The notes beneath the pieces are model-generated. The model had not been told where the DNA came from. It saw only the letters and a program-made list of their open reading frames with translations, and did not search any database. A program made the translations under genes and the position numbers. Positions 1 to 8,900 of a stretch of DNA of 64,000 nt are shown in pieces. How positions within the stretch are numbered: position 1 is the stretch's first letter; every line of letters starts with the position of its first letter. Source of the DNA: Actinacidiphila yeochonensis CN732 (GTDB lineage Bacteria; Actinomycetota; Actinomycetes; Streptomycetales; Streptomycetaceae); NCBI RefSeq assembly GCF_000745345.1, contig NZ_JQNR01000005.1, forward strand, positions 4,526,001 to 4,590,000, given 5' to 3'.

Positions 1-395
1 GGCGGAGCTGCTTCGGCGTACCGAGCGGCAGTGCGAACGAAACAAGGCCCACCAGGGAGTTTCGTGGGTGTTGCGGCGGCTTTTCGGGGGCGGCTTGGGG
101 GCGGACGGCGTGCTCGGCGCGCGGGGGCGCGCGCCACCAGTACGCCATGTGACATTGCGCGGTTGCTTGACCACGCGGCGTCGCGGTCAATACCGTAACG
201 ATCGTTACGTTCTCGGTGGACGCCGGGGAACGGCGCCTTCCGGGCGGCCGCCCTCCGGCCGCGCCCACCGGGAGCCCGCCGCCGCTCGGCCCCCGAGGGC
301 CAACCCCGTGGAGCCGCGCGCACGCGGGCCATTCGCCGCCGGGTCGCGCCCGTCCCCACCCGCGCGTCCGGCACTCTCGAACGGACCTCCCCCCA
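1..395. other. Left-edge non-coding region
   Basis: No convincing gene is seen in this stretch; reading frames through it lack streptomycete-like composition. The AT-richer patch around 150-215 holds a perfect palindrome described separately. The region precedes the HAD phosphatase gene, so part of it should be that gene's promoter region. Confidence 0.4.
194..209. promoter_or_regulatory. Perfect 16-bp palindrome, candidate operator
   Basis: CGTAACGATCGTTACG is a perfect palindrome in an AT-richer stretch about 190 bp upstream of the HAD phosphatase gene. Its form (CGTAAC half-sites) resembles operators of TetR-family repressors. Seen directly: the symmetry. Inferred: that a repressor binds here. 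The cognate regulator and the controlled gene may lie left of the window. Confidence 0.4.
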
Positions 396-1091
396 GTGAC
401 TCACTCACCCCTTTTCTCCTGGACCCCGGCAGCGGTCGTCTTCGACTGCGACGGCACCCTGATGGACACCGAACGGCACTGGCAGGACGCCCGCGAGCGG
501 GCCCTGCGCGAGTACGGCCTCACCGCCGCGCCCGGCTTCGCCGAGCGCGCCAAGGGCCTGCACTACACCGAGTGCGGCGAGATGATGGCCGCCGAGTCCG
601 ACCGCCCCGACCTGACCACGGAGCTCACCTCCGCCCTGCTCGCCCACTTCCGCGCCCTGGTGTCGGCCCACCCGCGCACCATGCCCGGGGCGCCCGAACT
701 GGTCGCGGAGGCGGCCACGTCCGCACCGCTGGCGGTGGCCAGCAACTGCCCGCTGGAGGTGGTGGAGGCCTGCCTGTCCACCGCCGGGCTGCTGGCCTAC
801 TTCGACCACATCGTGGTGCCCGACGGCGGCGCCGTCCGCCCCAAGCCCGCCCCGGACGTCTACCTCACCGCCGCGCGGCTGTGCGGCGCGGAGCCGGCCG
901 ACTGCCTCGCCGTGGAGGACTCGGCGTGCGGGGTACGGGCCGCGGTGCAGGCGGGCCTGCGGGTGCTCGGTGTCGGGCCCTGGCCCGGCGAGGACCTCGC
1001 GGAGAGCGTCGACCTGTGGGTCGAGCGCCTCGACGACCCGGCGGTCACCGCGTGGGCCTGCCGGGGCGAGGCCATCGAGCTCGCCCACTGA
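396..1091 (+). CDS. HAD-superfamily phosphatase (beta-phosphoglucomutase-like)
   Basis: A haloacid-dehalogenase-type hydrolase of 231 residues. Motif I is FDCDGT (Asp17 nucleophile, Asp19 acid/base). The helical cap follows, then a motif II SN (VASNCP), the Lys of motif III (RPKPAPD) and the acidic motif IV (VEDSACGV). This order is typical of subclass-I phosphatases such as YieH/phosphoglycolate phosphatase-like enzymes, which dephosphorylate small sugar or nucleotide phosphates. The GTG at 396 is chosen because everything upstream in frame is low-quality Arg/Pro-rich sequence and the protein then starts just before motif I. The substrate cannot be predicted. It is probably monocistronic; a strong hairpin follows at 1358-1393. 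Confidence 0.85.
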   Translation: MTHSPLFSWTPAAVVFDCDGTLMDTERHWQDARERALREYGLTAAPGFAERAKGLHYTECGEMMAAESDRPDLTTELTSALLAHFRALVSAHPRTMPGAPELVAEAATSAPLAVASNCPLEVVEACLSTAGLLAYFDHIVVPDGGAVRPKPAPDVYLTAARLCGAEPADCLAVEDSACGVRAAVQAGLRVLGVGPWPGEDLAESVDLWVERLDDPAVTAWACRGEAIELAH

Positions 1092-1357
1092 CACCCCGTC
1101 ACACGCGTCGGACCAGCAGCCGGTCCACCTCCCTCCCCACGGCTCCTTCGACTGTCGCACGGCTTCGCCGTCTGCCCAGTGCGCCCGCCGAAGGACACCA
1201 GGCCCGAGCCGCACCCCGGCTCGGGCCGCCACCCGGGGCTGCGGGGCGGCACGGCGCACGGGCCGACCAAGGACGGACCCGGGCCGGTCCGCGCCCGGGT
1301 CCCGCGAGGGCGCGCCGCCGCGTCCGGTTCCCCCGGCCGGACGTCGACGGTGTGCCA

Positions 1358-1393
1358 CCCCGGCTCTCCGGGGCCGACACCGGAGAGCCGGGG
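1358..1393. terminator. Hairpin terminator between HAD gene and dhaL
   Basis: A perfect 14-bp stem (CCCCGGCTCTCCGG and its complement) with an 8-nt loop lies between the convergent HAD phosphatase and dhaL genes. There is no U-tract, as usual in streptomycetes. It could serve both strands. The rest of 1092-1744 shows no gene; in particular no dhaM is seen downstream of dhaL. Confidence 0.6.
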
Positions 1394-1744
1394 GGCGGCC
1401 GCCGCCCCCGGCGGCCGATGCCCGCACCGACCGGCCCTGGAGCGGGCACCCCGTACCGGTCCAGGGTCTGCCGGGCATCCCGGTTCTGGTTCACGCGCCC
1501 GACGACGTCGCGGGCCGGCGAACCGGCACCGGCCCCGGGCGCCCGCCCGGGGCCGCGCGGTCCGGCCGACCGCCGTGAGGCGCCCTCTGCCGGGCGGCCT
1601 CGCGGGACCGGCCCGGCGGCGGCCCCTGCCGGAGCCGCCGCCCTGCCGGGCCGGGGGACCGGCGTCCGCTCCGCCCAGGACCCGACCCGCGAGGGTCGGA
1701 CTTCGGGAGGGGCGGACGCCCTGGTTCCCGGACCGCCGAACGGG

Positions 1745-2765
1745 TCAGCTCAGCAGCTGCGCCAGCGTCGTGACCGGCCCCCGGCGGCGGTGAAGAGCAG
1801 GCCCACGCCCATGGCGCCCGGGTCGGGCACGCCCGCGGCCCGGTCGCCCAGGTAGCTGGCCCGCCCCCGGCGCGCGGTGAGCCGGGCGGTGCTGCGCACG
1901 CCCTCCCAGGCGGCGTCCGCGGCCCGGCCCAGCGCCTCGCGGGGATCACTGCCGGCCGGCTCCGCCTGGAGCGCGGCCGCCGCCGGCGCCAGCGCGTCCA
2001 CCAGCGTCTTGTCTCCCACGGACGCCTCGCCCACCCGCTGTATGGCCGCGAGCCCGCGGCCCACGCCCAGGGCGAGCGCGGCCGTCGGGTCCGAGCCGCC
2101 GGAGCGGTCCCCGCGGCCGTCCGTCGCGGCCACCGCCAGCGCCAGCTCCTGGAAGAGCAGCCCGAACAGCGGCCCGCTGGTACCGCCGACCTCGTCGAGG
2201 AACGCGGACGCGGCGGCGTTGAGCGGCCAGGCCGCGGCCGTGGGAACGTGCGGGCCGCCGCCCGGGCTCGGGCTGTCCGCCCCGACGGTGCCGCCGCCCC
2301 GGGTGAGGAACGACCGGGACTGCGAGGCCCCGCCGCCGCGGTCAGGCCCTGGCTGTCGCCGGTACCGGCGACAGCGGGCCCCGGTGCCGCGACGCCGACC
2401 GCCGCGGCACCGCCGGCGCCCGCCTCCGTGAGCAGCCGCAGCGCCGCCTGCACCCCGGCCAGCAGGTTCGCGCCGAAGTCGCCGTCGCCGACCCGCTGGT
2501 CCAGCGAGGTGAGCTCCGCCTCCGTCGAGGCGGCACTGGCCGCGAAGGCACGCACCCACGCGTCGGTGAAGTCCGCGAAGCCGCAGCCCTTCCGCGTCGC
2601 CGACACCGGCCTGGAACGGCGTGCGGAGGAGGCCGGCCCGGCGGCCGGCAGCGACACCGGGCCCGTCACGCGGCCCCCCGCCGTTCCGGACAGCGGTTGG
2701 GCCGAGGATCCGGTCAGGGGTTCGGGCACGGGTTCGGGCAGCGGCTGTGACATGCGCTCGGACAT
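1745..2765 (-). pseudogene. dhaL: Dihydroxyacetone kinase subunit DhaL (reading frame broken twice)
   Basis: DhaL is the nucleotide-binding subunit of dihydroxyacetone kinase; it binds ADP/ATP with two Mg ions and phosphorylates Dha held by DhaK. The N-terminal frame shows the metal-binding block LDQRVGDGDFG (three Asp kept; the usual His after GDGD is Phe). The second frame carries the GGTSGPLFG and GDKTLVDAL motifs of the ADP-binding barrel. The frames join if one base is restored near 2300. Restoring another in the G5/C5 run near 1780 gives the expected ending TTLAQLLS with stop at 1745-1747. A Pro/Ser-rich extension of about 55 residues precedes the domain. The ATG at 2765 has a GGGAG site. 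It lies downstream of dhaK on the same strand. Both breaks are -1 shifts, so sequencing error is as likely as inactivation. Confidence 0.7.
2352..2375. repeat. Perfect 24-bp palindrome inside dhaL
   Basis: A perfectly self-complementary 24-base sequence centred on GGTACC (GCTGTCGCCGGT followed by its complement) lies in the low-complexity linker of dhaL, about 50-70 bp from the inferred frameshift. It could form a hairpin that disturbs polymerases, or be a chance product of Gly/Thr/Ala codons. Confidence 0.6.
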
Positions 2766-2921
2766 GGCGACTCCCGTCGTCGGGCGGTACCCCGCAGGGC
2801 GGGGCGGCGCCGGTGGGCATCACGGATGCCGGTCTCGGGGACGGCCCCCGGCCTGGCCGGCCGGGGACGGGAAGGGGCGCGCCGCCGCGGGCGGCGGCAC
2901 GGTCGCCCCGCGCCGGACCGC

Positions 2922-3947
2922 TCAGCGCGGCCCGGCTGCCGGGGCCTCGGCGGCGCACCAGCCGGGCGCGGCGGCGGGCGCGTCGTAGAACCGGAGGACG
3001 GTGTCGTCCGCGTCCATCAGGGTGAGCGAGAAGCCGCGCATGTCCAGCGCGGTGACGAAGTCGCCGACCAGGGTGCGCACCGTGGCGGCGCCGCGCTTGT
3101 CGAGCAGGGCCACCACCTCGTGCAGCGCCGCGTACAGCTCCATGCGGGTGGTGCCGCCCAGTCCGTTGACCAGCACCACCAGGCGCGAGCGGGGCCCCAC
3201 GTCCAGCGCGTCGGCCAATGCGCCGACCATCTCCTCGGCCAGTGCCCGCAACGGGCGCTCGGGCAGGGTGCGGCGGGCCCGCTCGCCGTGGATGCCGACG
3301 CCGTACTCCAGCACACCCGGCGGCAGCTCGAAGGCGGGCAGGCCCGTCGCGGGGGAGGTGTGGGCGGCCGAGGCCACCGCGATGCTGCGGCAGCGGGCGG
3401 CCAGCGCGGTGCCGTACTCCGCCAGCTCGGCCAGGCCCATCCCGGAGTCCGCCGCGGCGCCGAGCACCTTCTCCACCAGCACGGCCGCGCCGGTGCCGCG
3501 GCGGCCGGTGGCCGCGTCCTCGATGTCGGTGGCGACGTCGTCGTCGATCAGTACCCGGGCGCATTCGATGCCCTCGTGGGCGAGGCGCTCGGCCGCGATG
3601 CCGAAGTTGATCCGGTCACCGGTGTAGTTCTTCACCAGGTGCAGCACGCCCTCCGGGCCGGCCACCGCGCGGGAGGCGGCGAGGATCTGCCGGTTGTGCG
3701 GCGAGGCGAAGACCCGGCCGGGGCAGGCGGCGTCCAGCATGCCGGTGCCCACGTAGCCGATGTGCAGCGGTTCGTGGCCGGAGCCGCCGCCGGACACCAG
3801 CCCCACCCGGCGGGACGGGGCGGTCCGCCGGGCGCGCAGATAGCCGTCGCGCTCGTCCCACGTGACGGTGTCCGCGTGGGCGAAGGCGAAGCCGGCCAGC
3901 GCGTCTCCCACCAGATCATCCAGAGCATTGGCGAAGTACAGGCCCAT
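2922..3947 (-). CDS. dhaK: Dihydroxyacetone kinase subunit DhaK
   Basis: DhaK binds dihydroxyacetone and, with DhaL, converts it to dihydroxyacetone phosphate for glycolysis. The 341-residue protein has the usual family length. The substrate-pocket motif SGGGSGHEP includes His58, and the later GVGIHGE contains the His that forms the covalent hemiaminal with Dha. The GDRINFG-like loop (NYTGDRINFG) is also present. The ATG at 3947 is preceded by a perfect AGGAGG site 7 nt upstream, which decides the start. It is transcribed before dhaL with about 155 bp between them. No DhaM phosphotransferase subunit is seen nearby, so the phosphoryl donor protein must be encoded elsewhere. Confidence 0.93.
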   Translation of the reverse strand: MGLYFANALDDLVGDALAGFAFAHADTVTWDERDGYLRARRTAPSRRVGLVSGGGSGHEPLHIGYVGTGMLDAACPGRVFASPHNRQILAASRAVAGPEGVLHLVKNYTGDRINFGIAAERLAHEGIECARVLIDDDVATDIEDAATGRRGTGAAVLVEKVLGAAADSGMGLAELAEYGTALAARCRSIAVASAAHTSPATGLPAFELPPGVLEYGVGIHGERARRTLPERPLRALAEEMVGALADALDVGPRSRLVVLVNGLGGTTRMELYAALHEVVALLDKRGAATVRTLVGDFVTALDMRGFSLTLMDADDTVLRFYDAPAAAPGWCAAEAPAAGPR

Positions 3948-4370
3948 GGCACGACCTCCTGAACCCTCATGCTGAGTGCTCCCGCCCACCCCGGCAACCG
4001 CACCCCGGACGCACCCGCGGTCCCGCCGCGCAACCGGTCCGCCGCCGGCCTGCCCCCGGCCGGCGTCCGCTGACACCTCGCCGCCCCTGTCGCGGCGGCG
4101 GGAGCCCTTCGGGCCCGGCGCCGTCGGCGGTCCCGTCCGCTCCGGCCGCGCACCCGGTCCTGCCCGTCGTCCGCCGCTGGCCCGATGCCGTCCTGCCGCG
4201 CTCCCGACGCCGTCCTGCCGCGCTTCCGGCGCTGTCCCGCGCCGTCTCCTGTCTCCGTCTCCGTCCCCGGTCCCGGCCCGTCCGCCGACCCACCGAGGCG
4301 GCCGGGCCTGTCCGCCATCGGGGTGTACGGGACCGTCGGCCGGGCGGCCGGGATGATGCTCAAACATAAC
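3948..4370. other. dhaK-azoR divergent intergenic region
   Basis: No gene is seen. It should contain the dhaK promoter on the minus strand. A 22-bp unit (starting GATGCCGTCC at 4184 and GACGCCGTCC at 4206) is repeated twice in tandem with three mismatches, followed by Pro/Ser-codon-like low complexity. Confidence 0.5.
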
Positions 4371-4440
4371 TTGACTTCTCAACTAAGCCGCTCCTAGGGT
4401 GTTGATTGAGACTTGAATTTCTTTCCCCTGAGGAGCACCT
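4371..4440 (+). promoter_or_regulatory. Promoter, operator and RBS of azoR
   Basis: TTGACT (4371-4376), an 18-bp spacer and TAGGGT (4395-4400) form a housekeeping-type promoter. The -35 box lies inside TTGACTTCTCAA, a TTGA-N4-TCAA palindrome, and TTGA recurs twice before the gene. This suggests a repressor of the MarR or HxlR type that responds to quinones or oxidative stress (inference). A GAGGAG ribosome site lies just before the ATG. Confidence 0.6.
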
Positions 4441-5094
4441 ATGACCACTCTGTTCCGGCTCGACGCCAGCATCAGCATCGAGGGCTCGCACAGCCGCGGG
4501 CTGGCCGACGTAGTCGAGGCCGAGTGGACGGCGGCGGGGTCCGGCGACACCGTCATCCGGCGTGACCTCGGTCGCGCCCCGCTGTCCGCGACGACCTGGG
4601 CGACCGCTGCCTTCGCCGGTTACACCGCTCCCGAGGCGCGTACCGCCGAGCAGCAGCAGGCGCTGGCCGTGGCCGCCGAGCTGGCCGACGAGCTGATCGC
4701 CGCCGACGCCTTCCTCTTCGCCGTGCCGCTGTACAACTTCAACGTCTCCTCGCACTTCAAGGCGTGGGTCGACACCGTGCTCACCGACCCGCGCTTCGCC
4801 CCCGGCGGCGAGCAGGTGCTCGCCGGCCGTCCGACCGTGCTGGTCACCAGCCGCGGCGGCGCGTACGGCGAGGGCACCCCGCGGGCCGGCTGGGACCACG
4901 CCACCCCGTGGATCCAGCGGATCCTGTCCGACGTGTGGGGCCTGGACGTCGTCACCGTCGAGAAGGAGTTCACCCTCGTCGGCGTGAACCCGGCGCTCGA
5001 CCAGTTCGCCGAGCTGGCCGCGAAGATGCACGCGGCCGCCGAGGCGGACGCCCGTGCCCAGGGCCAGGCGCTGGGCGCGCGCGTCAGCGCGTAA
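4441..5094 (+). CDS. azoR: FMN-dependent NADH-azoreductase
   Basis: A flavodoxin-fold azoreductase/quinone reductase of the AcpD/AzoR family, 217 residues, the usual length being about 200. It reduces azo bonds or quinones with two electrons from NADH through bound FMN, protecting the cytoplasm from thiol-reactive quinones. The family signature PLYNFNVSSHFKAWVD, which wraps the isoalloxazine ring, and the SRGGAYG phosphate-side loop are clear. The N-terminal LDASI-SHSR segment corresponds to the FMN phosphate loop. The ATG has a GAGGAG ribosome site. It is a single gene, divergent from dhaK, with a likely redox-sensitive operator in its promoter. Confidence 0.92.
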   Translation: MTTLFRLDASISIEGSHSRGLADVVEAEWTAAGSGDTVIRRDLGRAPLSATTWATAAFAGYTAPEARTAEQQQALAVAAELADELIAADAFLFAVPLYNFNVSSHFKAWVDTVLTDPRFAPGGEQVLAGRPTVLVTSRGGAYGEGTPRAGWDHATPWIQRILSDVWGLDVVTVEKEFTLVGVNPALDQFAELAAKMHAAAEADARAQGQALGARVSA

Positions 5095-5174
5095 CACCTC
5101 CGGTGCCACCTCGGCCCGCGCCGGTTCCGTCCGGCGCGGGCCGACGTGCGTCCGCGGGCGACATCCGGGCGGCC

Positions 5175-5261
5175 GTGTCGGCACGGCCCGCGTCGGCCTG
5201 TCCGTGTCGGCACGGCCCGCGTCAGGCTGTCCGCGTCGGCCGACCCGCGTCCGCCGGCCTG
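5175..5261. repeat. Three tandem 29-bp units
   Basis: A 29-bp unit starting GTGTCGGCACGGCCCGCGTC occurs at 5175 and 5204 with two differences, and a diverged third copy at 5233. It lies between the convergent azoR and plasmid-stabilization-like genes. It looks like slippage-type expansion of non-coding DNA. Confidence 0.75.
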
Positions 5262-5285
5262 CGCGCCCGCGGCGCGGACCGCTCC

Positions 5286-5328
5286 GGCCGCTGACCCGCG
5301 CCACCCGGGGCGCGGCGGGTCAGCGGCC
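5286..5328. terminator. Bidirectional hairpin terminator
   Basis: A perfect 14-bp stem (GGCCGCTGACCCGC and complement) with a 15-nt loop sits between the convergent azoR and the small minus-strand gene, and overlaps the stop codon of the latter. Confidence 0.7.
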
Positions 5329-5643
5329 CAGCGCGCGGGCCAGCTCGTCCTTGCTCATGTGCGAGCGTCCCTCGACCCCGCGCCGGCGGGCCTCGTCGTA
5401 GAGCTGGTCGCGGGTCGGGCCGCCTGTGCCGGTGTGGGAGCGCAGACCGCCGCGGCGCCCGGAGGACAGGTCCTGCGTGGACGTGCGACTCGCGCTGCGG
5501 GACTCGCCGCTGCGCGCCCGCTCCTTGTTCACGGTGCGCGCGGCGATCTCCTCAGCCCGCTCCCGCGACCCGCCGCGCGACGCGACACTCTCCTTGATGT
5601 GCTCGTACTGGCGTTCCCGCTTGGCGTCGGAACCCCTGGGCAT
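5320..5643 (-). CDS. Plasmid-stabilization-like small protein (Rho_N/SAP-like)
   Basis: A basic 107-residue protein common in streptomycetes and usually named plasmid stabilization protein, although its role is unproven. The N-terminal half is rich in charged residues (DAKRERQYEHIKES, EEIAARTVNKERARSG). A Ser/Arg linker (SRTSTQDLSSGRRGG) follows. The C-terminus (RDQLYDEARRRGVEGRSHM then KDELARAL) matches the short helix-turn-helix of Rho N-terminal/SAP-like nucleic-acid-binding modules. The ATG at 5643 has a GGGAGG ribosome site. It is a single gene ending inside a terminator hairpin. Confidence 0.8.
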   Translation of the reverse strand: MPRGSDAKRERQYEHIKESVASRGGSRERAEEIAARTVNKERARSGESRSASRTSTQDLSSGRRGGLRSHTGTGGPTRDQLYDEARRRGVEGRSHMSKDELARALGR

Positions 5644-5863
5644 GCTGAGCGCCTCCCGTCCCCGAGCCCGTGTGCCGTCGTGGCCGAGGACGCGCGGGCC
5701 CCGGCCGACGTGATCCGGGCGCTCGCCCGGGGCGTCCGGCGCCGCGCCCTCCGCTCCTACGCGTGCCCGTCCGCGCGGCCGCCATACGTCCGCGCTCTGC
5801 CGCATCCCCCGTCGCACGCGAAGGTCCCCCCGTGCGCACGACGGCCCGAGGCCGCGCGGGAAA

Positions 5864-5903
5864 GGGCCGCCGCCCGCACCTCGACGGGTGCGGGCGGCGG
5901 CCC
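5864..5903. terminator. Strong terminator downstream of the GH92 gene
   Basis: A perfect 17-bp GC stem (left arm 5864-5880, right arm 5887-5903) with a TCGACG loop follows the stop codon of the minus-strand GH92 gene by about 75 bp. The rest of 5644-5978 contains no recognisable gene. Confidence 0.8.
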
Positions 5904-5978
5904 GGGCCGGGGGAGGGAGTCGGGTCCGGTCCCTGCCGGACCGCGGCCCCCTCGCCGCTCTCGTGGAGCTCTGCCCGG

Positions 5979-8900
5979 TCAGCCGCCCACGGTCATGGCG
6001 AAGACGTGGGCCGTGCCGGACGCGCTGGTCACCGGCAGCGTCACCGACGCCACCGTCTTCGACGCGTCGAGCGGGACCTTCACGGAGAAGACGTACGCCT
6101 TCACCGTGTCCTTCCCGCCGCTACCGGTGTTCCGGTAGCTGGTGGTGGCGGCGGTGGTGTCGCCGGCCACCGGCTTGGTGGAGTTGCCGTTGAGCGTCCA
6201 GTCCGAGAACGTCACCGTCGCCTTGGCGGTGGTGCCGTCGGTGTACGCGACGGTCAGCTGGCCCGGGACGCCGCTGCCGTCGGTCGGCGCGTTGGCCGCC
6301 GAGCCCAGCAGGCCCAGGTAGTTGCCGGAGGTGCCGGCCGGCTGCGGGATGGTCTGCCCGGAGAGCTCCAGGTTGTCGGGCTTGCCGGAGCCGGTGGCCG
6401 GCCAGGCGTAGGTGAGGCCGTCCGTGGTCACCGTGCCGCCGCTGGTCACGCCGGCCGAGGCCAGCGCGTTCTGCGAGTAGGCCCAGCCGCCGTCGTCGAA
6501 GCCGCCGGAGAACTTGGCCCCGTCGGCGTAGACGCCCTCGTTGGACTCGTACGGCCACAGTTCGCCCGGCTTGGCCACGGCGACCCGCATCGAGGCCGAG
6601 GTCAGGGCGGAGCCGTCGGTGTGGTCGGTGATCGCGAAGTCCACCGAGTACGTGCCCTCGTCGGAGCCCGCCGTCACCGGCACGTCGGCCGTCGCGCTGC
6701 CGCCGGCCGGGACGGTCAGCGAGCCGGCGGAGGCGCCCAGGCTCACGCCGGAGGCCGGCGTCGCCTTCCAGTCCGCGGTGACCGCCTTGGTGCCGAGGTT
6801 GGTCACCCGCAGCGACGCCTTGTCCGACGCGCCCGGCTGGAGCACCAGCCCGTCACCGTTCGCCCCGGCCGCCGCCGCCAGCACCCGCGAGGTGCCGATG
6901 GTGTCCGACGGCGGAGCCGCCTTCGCCGACGACGCCCAGGACGTGTTGGGCACGGTGTTGAGCGAGTAGTCCAGCGTGCCGGCCTTCTCGAACTGCGCGT
7001 AGCTCAGCCACGAGTCGTTGTACGCCTTGCCGTTGACGTCCAGCGCCTGCACGTACGGGGCGTCGGGGGCCGCCTGCGGGGCGTTGACCGAGACGGTCTT
7101 GCCGTTGCCCAGGGTGATCTGCGCGACGGGGAAGGCGGGGCTGCCCAGCACCAGCGTGTCCGTGCCGGGCGTCTCCGGGTACATGCCCAGCGACGACCAC
7201 ACGTACCACGAGCTCATCGCGCCCAGGTCGTCGTTGCCGAACGACCCGACCGGCGCGTTGAAGTACAGCTGGGTCTGCGCCTGCCGGACGGCCTCCTGCG
7301 TCTTCCACGGCTGCCCGACGTAGTCGTACTCCCAGGGGATCTCCAGGCTGGGCTCGTTGCTCAGGTCGGCGTCGGTCCCCGACGGGTCGGTGATGTTGTC
7401 CAGCAGGCTGTCCAGGTACGACGACCACGCCGCCGACCCGCCGCGCGCGGTGGCCAGCTGCTGCACGTCGAACGGCACCATCGGCGTGTACTGGGCGGAG
7501 GTGCCCTCGACGAAGCCGTTGGAGGTGCCCGGAGTGAAGCCGGCGGCCCACTGCCCGTCGGCGTCGCGGGCCTGGAGGTAGCCGCTCTGCGGGTTGAAGA
7601 CGTTCAGCCAGTCCTGCGCGCGGGTGGCGAACTTGCGGTAGTCCGCGGTCTTGCCCAGCGACTTCGCGAACGACGCCAGCGCGTAGTCGGCGCTGTCGTA
7701 CTCCAGCTGCGTGGACACCGGGCCGTAGAAGTTGCAGCAGCCGTAGGTGCCGTCCAGGGGCAGGTAGCCGTCGGCGTCCCGGGTGGCCTCGCCCGGGCGG
7801 TCGTTGTTCGGCACGGTGGCCTCGTGGACCATCGCCTCCAGCGCGTGCGCGGTGTCGAAGTCGCGCACCCCGAACGCGTAGGCGTCGGCGATGATCGAGG
7901 TGGCCGGGTCGCCGACCATCACGTAGCTCTCGCCGTTGTTCGACGCCCACTTGGGCAGCAGGCCGGTCTGGTCGTACCCGTTGAGCATCGAGGTGACGAT
8001 GTCACCGGTCTGCTGCGGCGCGACCATCGACATCAGCTGCGTCTGCGACCGGTAGGTGTCCCACCCGGAGTAGTTGGCGTACTGCGCCTGCTGCCCCTTG
8101 GCCAGCTGGTGGACCTGGTCGTCCATGCCCATGTACTGGCCGTTGTCGTCCGAGAAGACGTTCGGGTGCAGCAGCGCGTGGTAGAGCGCGGTGTAGAACT
8201 CGACCTGCTGGTCGTGGCTGCCGCCGCCGATCCGCACCCGGCCCAGGAGGTCGTTCCACTCCTTGCGGGCGGCGGTGCTCAGCGCGTTGAGGTTCCAGCC
8301 GCTGATCTCCGTGGAGAGGTTGGCGGCCGCGTTGTCGTCGGAGGTGTACGAGATCCCGACGGCCGCCTTCACCGTGGCGGACGACGTGGTGTCGAAGGTC
8401 AGGTACATCCCGTTGGCGCCGGTGACCGGGGCGCTGTCGGCGGCGCTGCCCGCGGCGGCGCCGGCCGTGGCGCCGTCGGCCTTCGGGGCGGCCGAGGCGG
8501 AGGCGGAGCCCGAGGAGCCCGCCGCCGCTCCCGACCCGGCGGAGGTGCCGCTCGGGTGGACGGTCGGCGCGGTCCTGGCCGGCACCGTGAAGTGCTGCTC
8601 CTGGTGCGCCGCGGTGTCGGGCGTGGCCAGGGTCTGCTGGGCCTTGCCCTTGCTGAGCGACTTCACACCGGGGTTGATCGTGCTGCCCACCCACGTGCCG
8701 CTGGCGGTGAAGGGGCGGTTGAACTTGATGTCGAAGTGCAGGGTGTAGCGGTTGTTCGCGCCGCAGAAGTGGCCGCTGTCGACGGCGCCGACCACCTCGC
8801 GGTCGCCGACCACCTTCACGCGGGTGCCGTCGACCGTCGACGCGCCGCCGCTGAGCTTCAGCAGCAGGTTGGACTGCTGCCCGGCCGGGAAGGTGAACTT

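Noticed and set aside
1092..1744. DhaM (phosphotransferase subunit) downstream of dhaL
   Set aside because: No frame on the minus strand shows the DhaM start or its catalytic His region; only Arg/Pro-rich shadow frames occur.
3948..4370. 126-codon plus frame and 243-codon minus frame in the dhaK-azoR gap
   Set aside because: Pro/Arg-rich translations without motifs or ribosome sites; typical non-coding GC-rich DNA.
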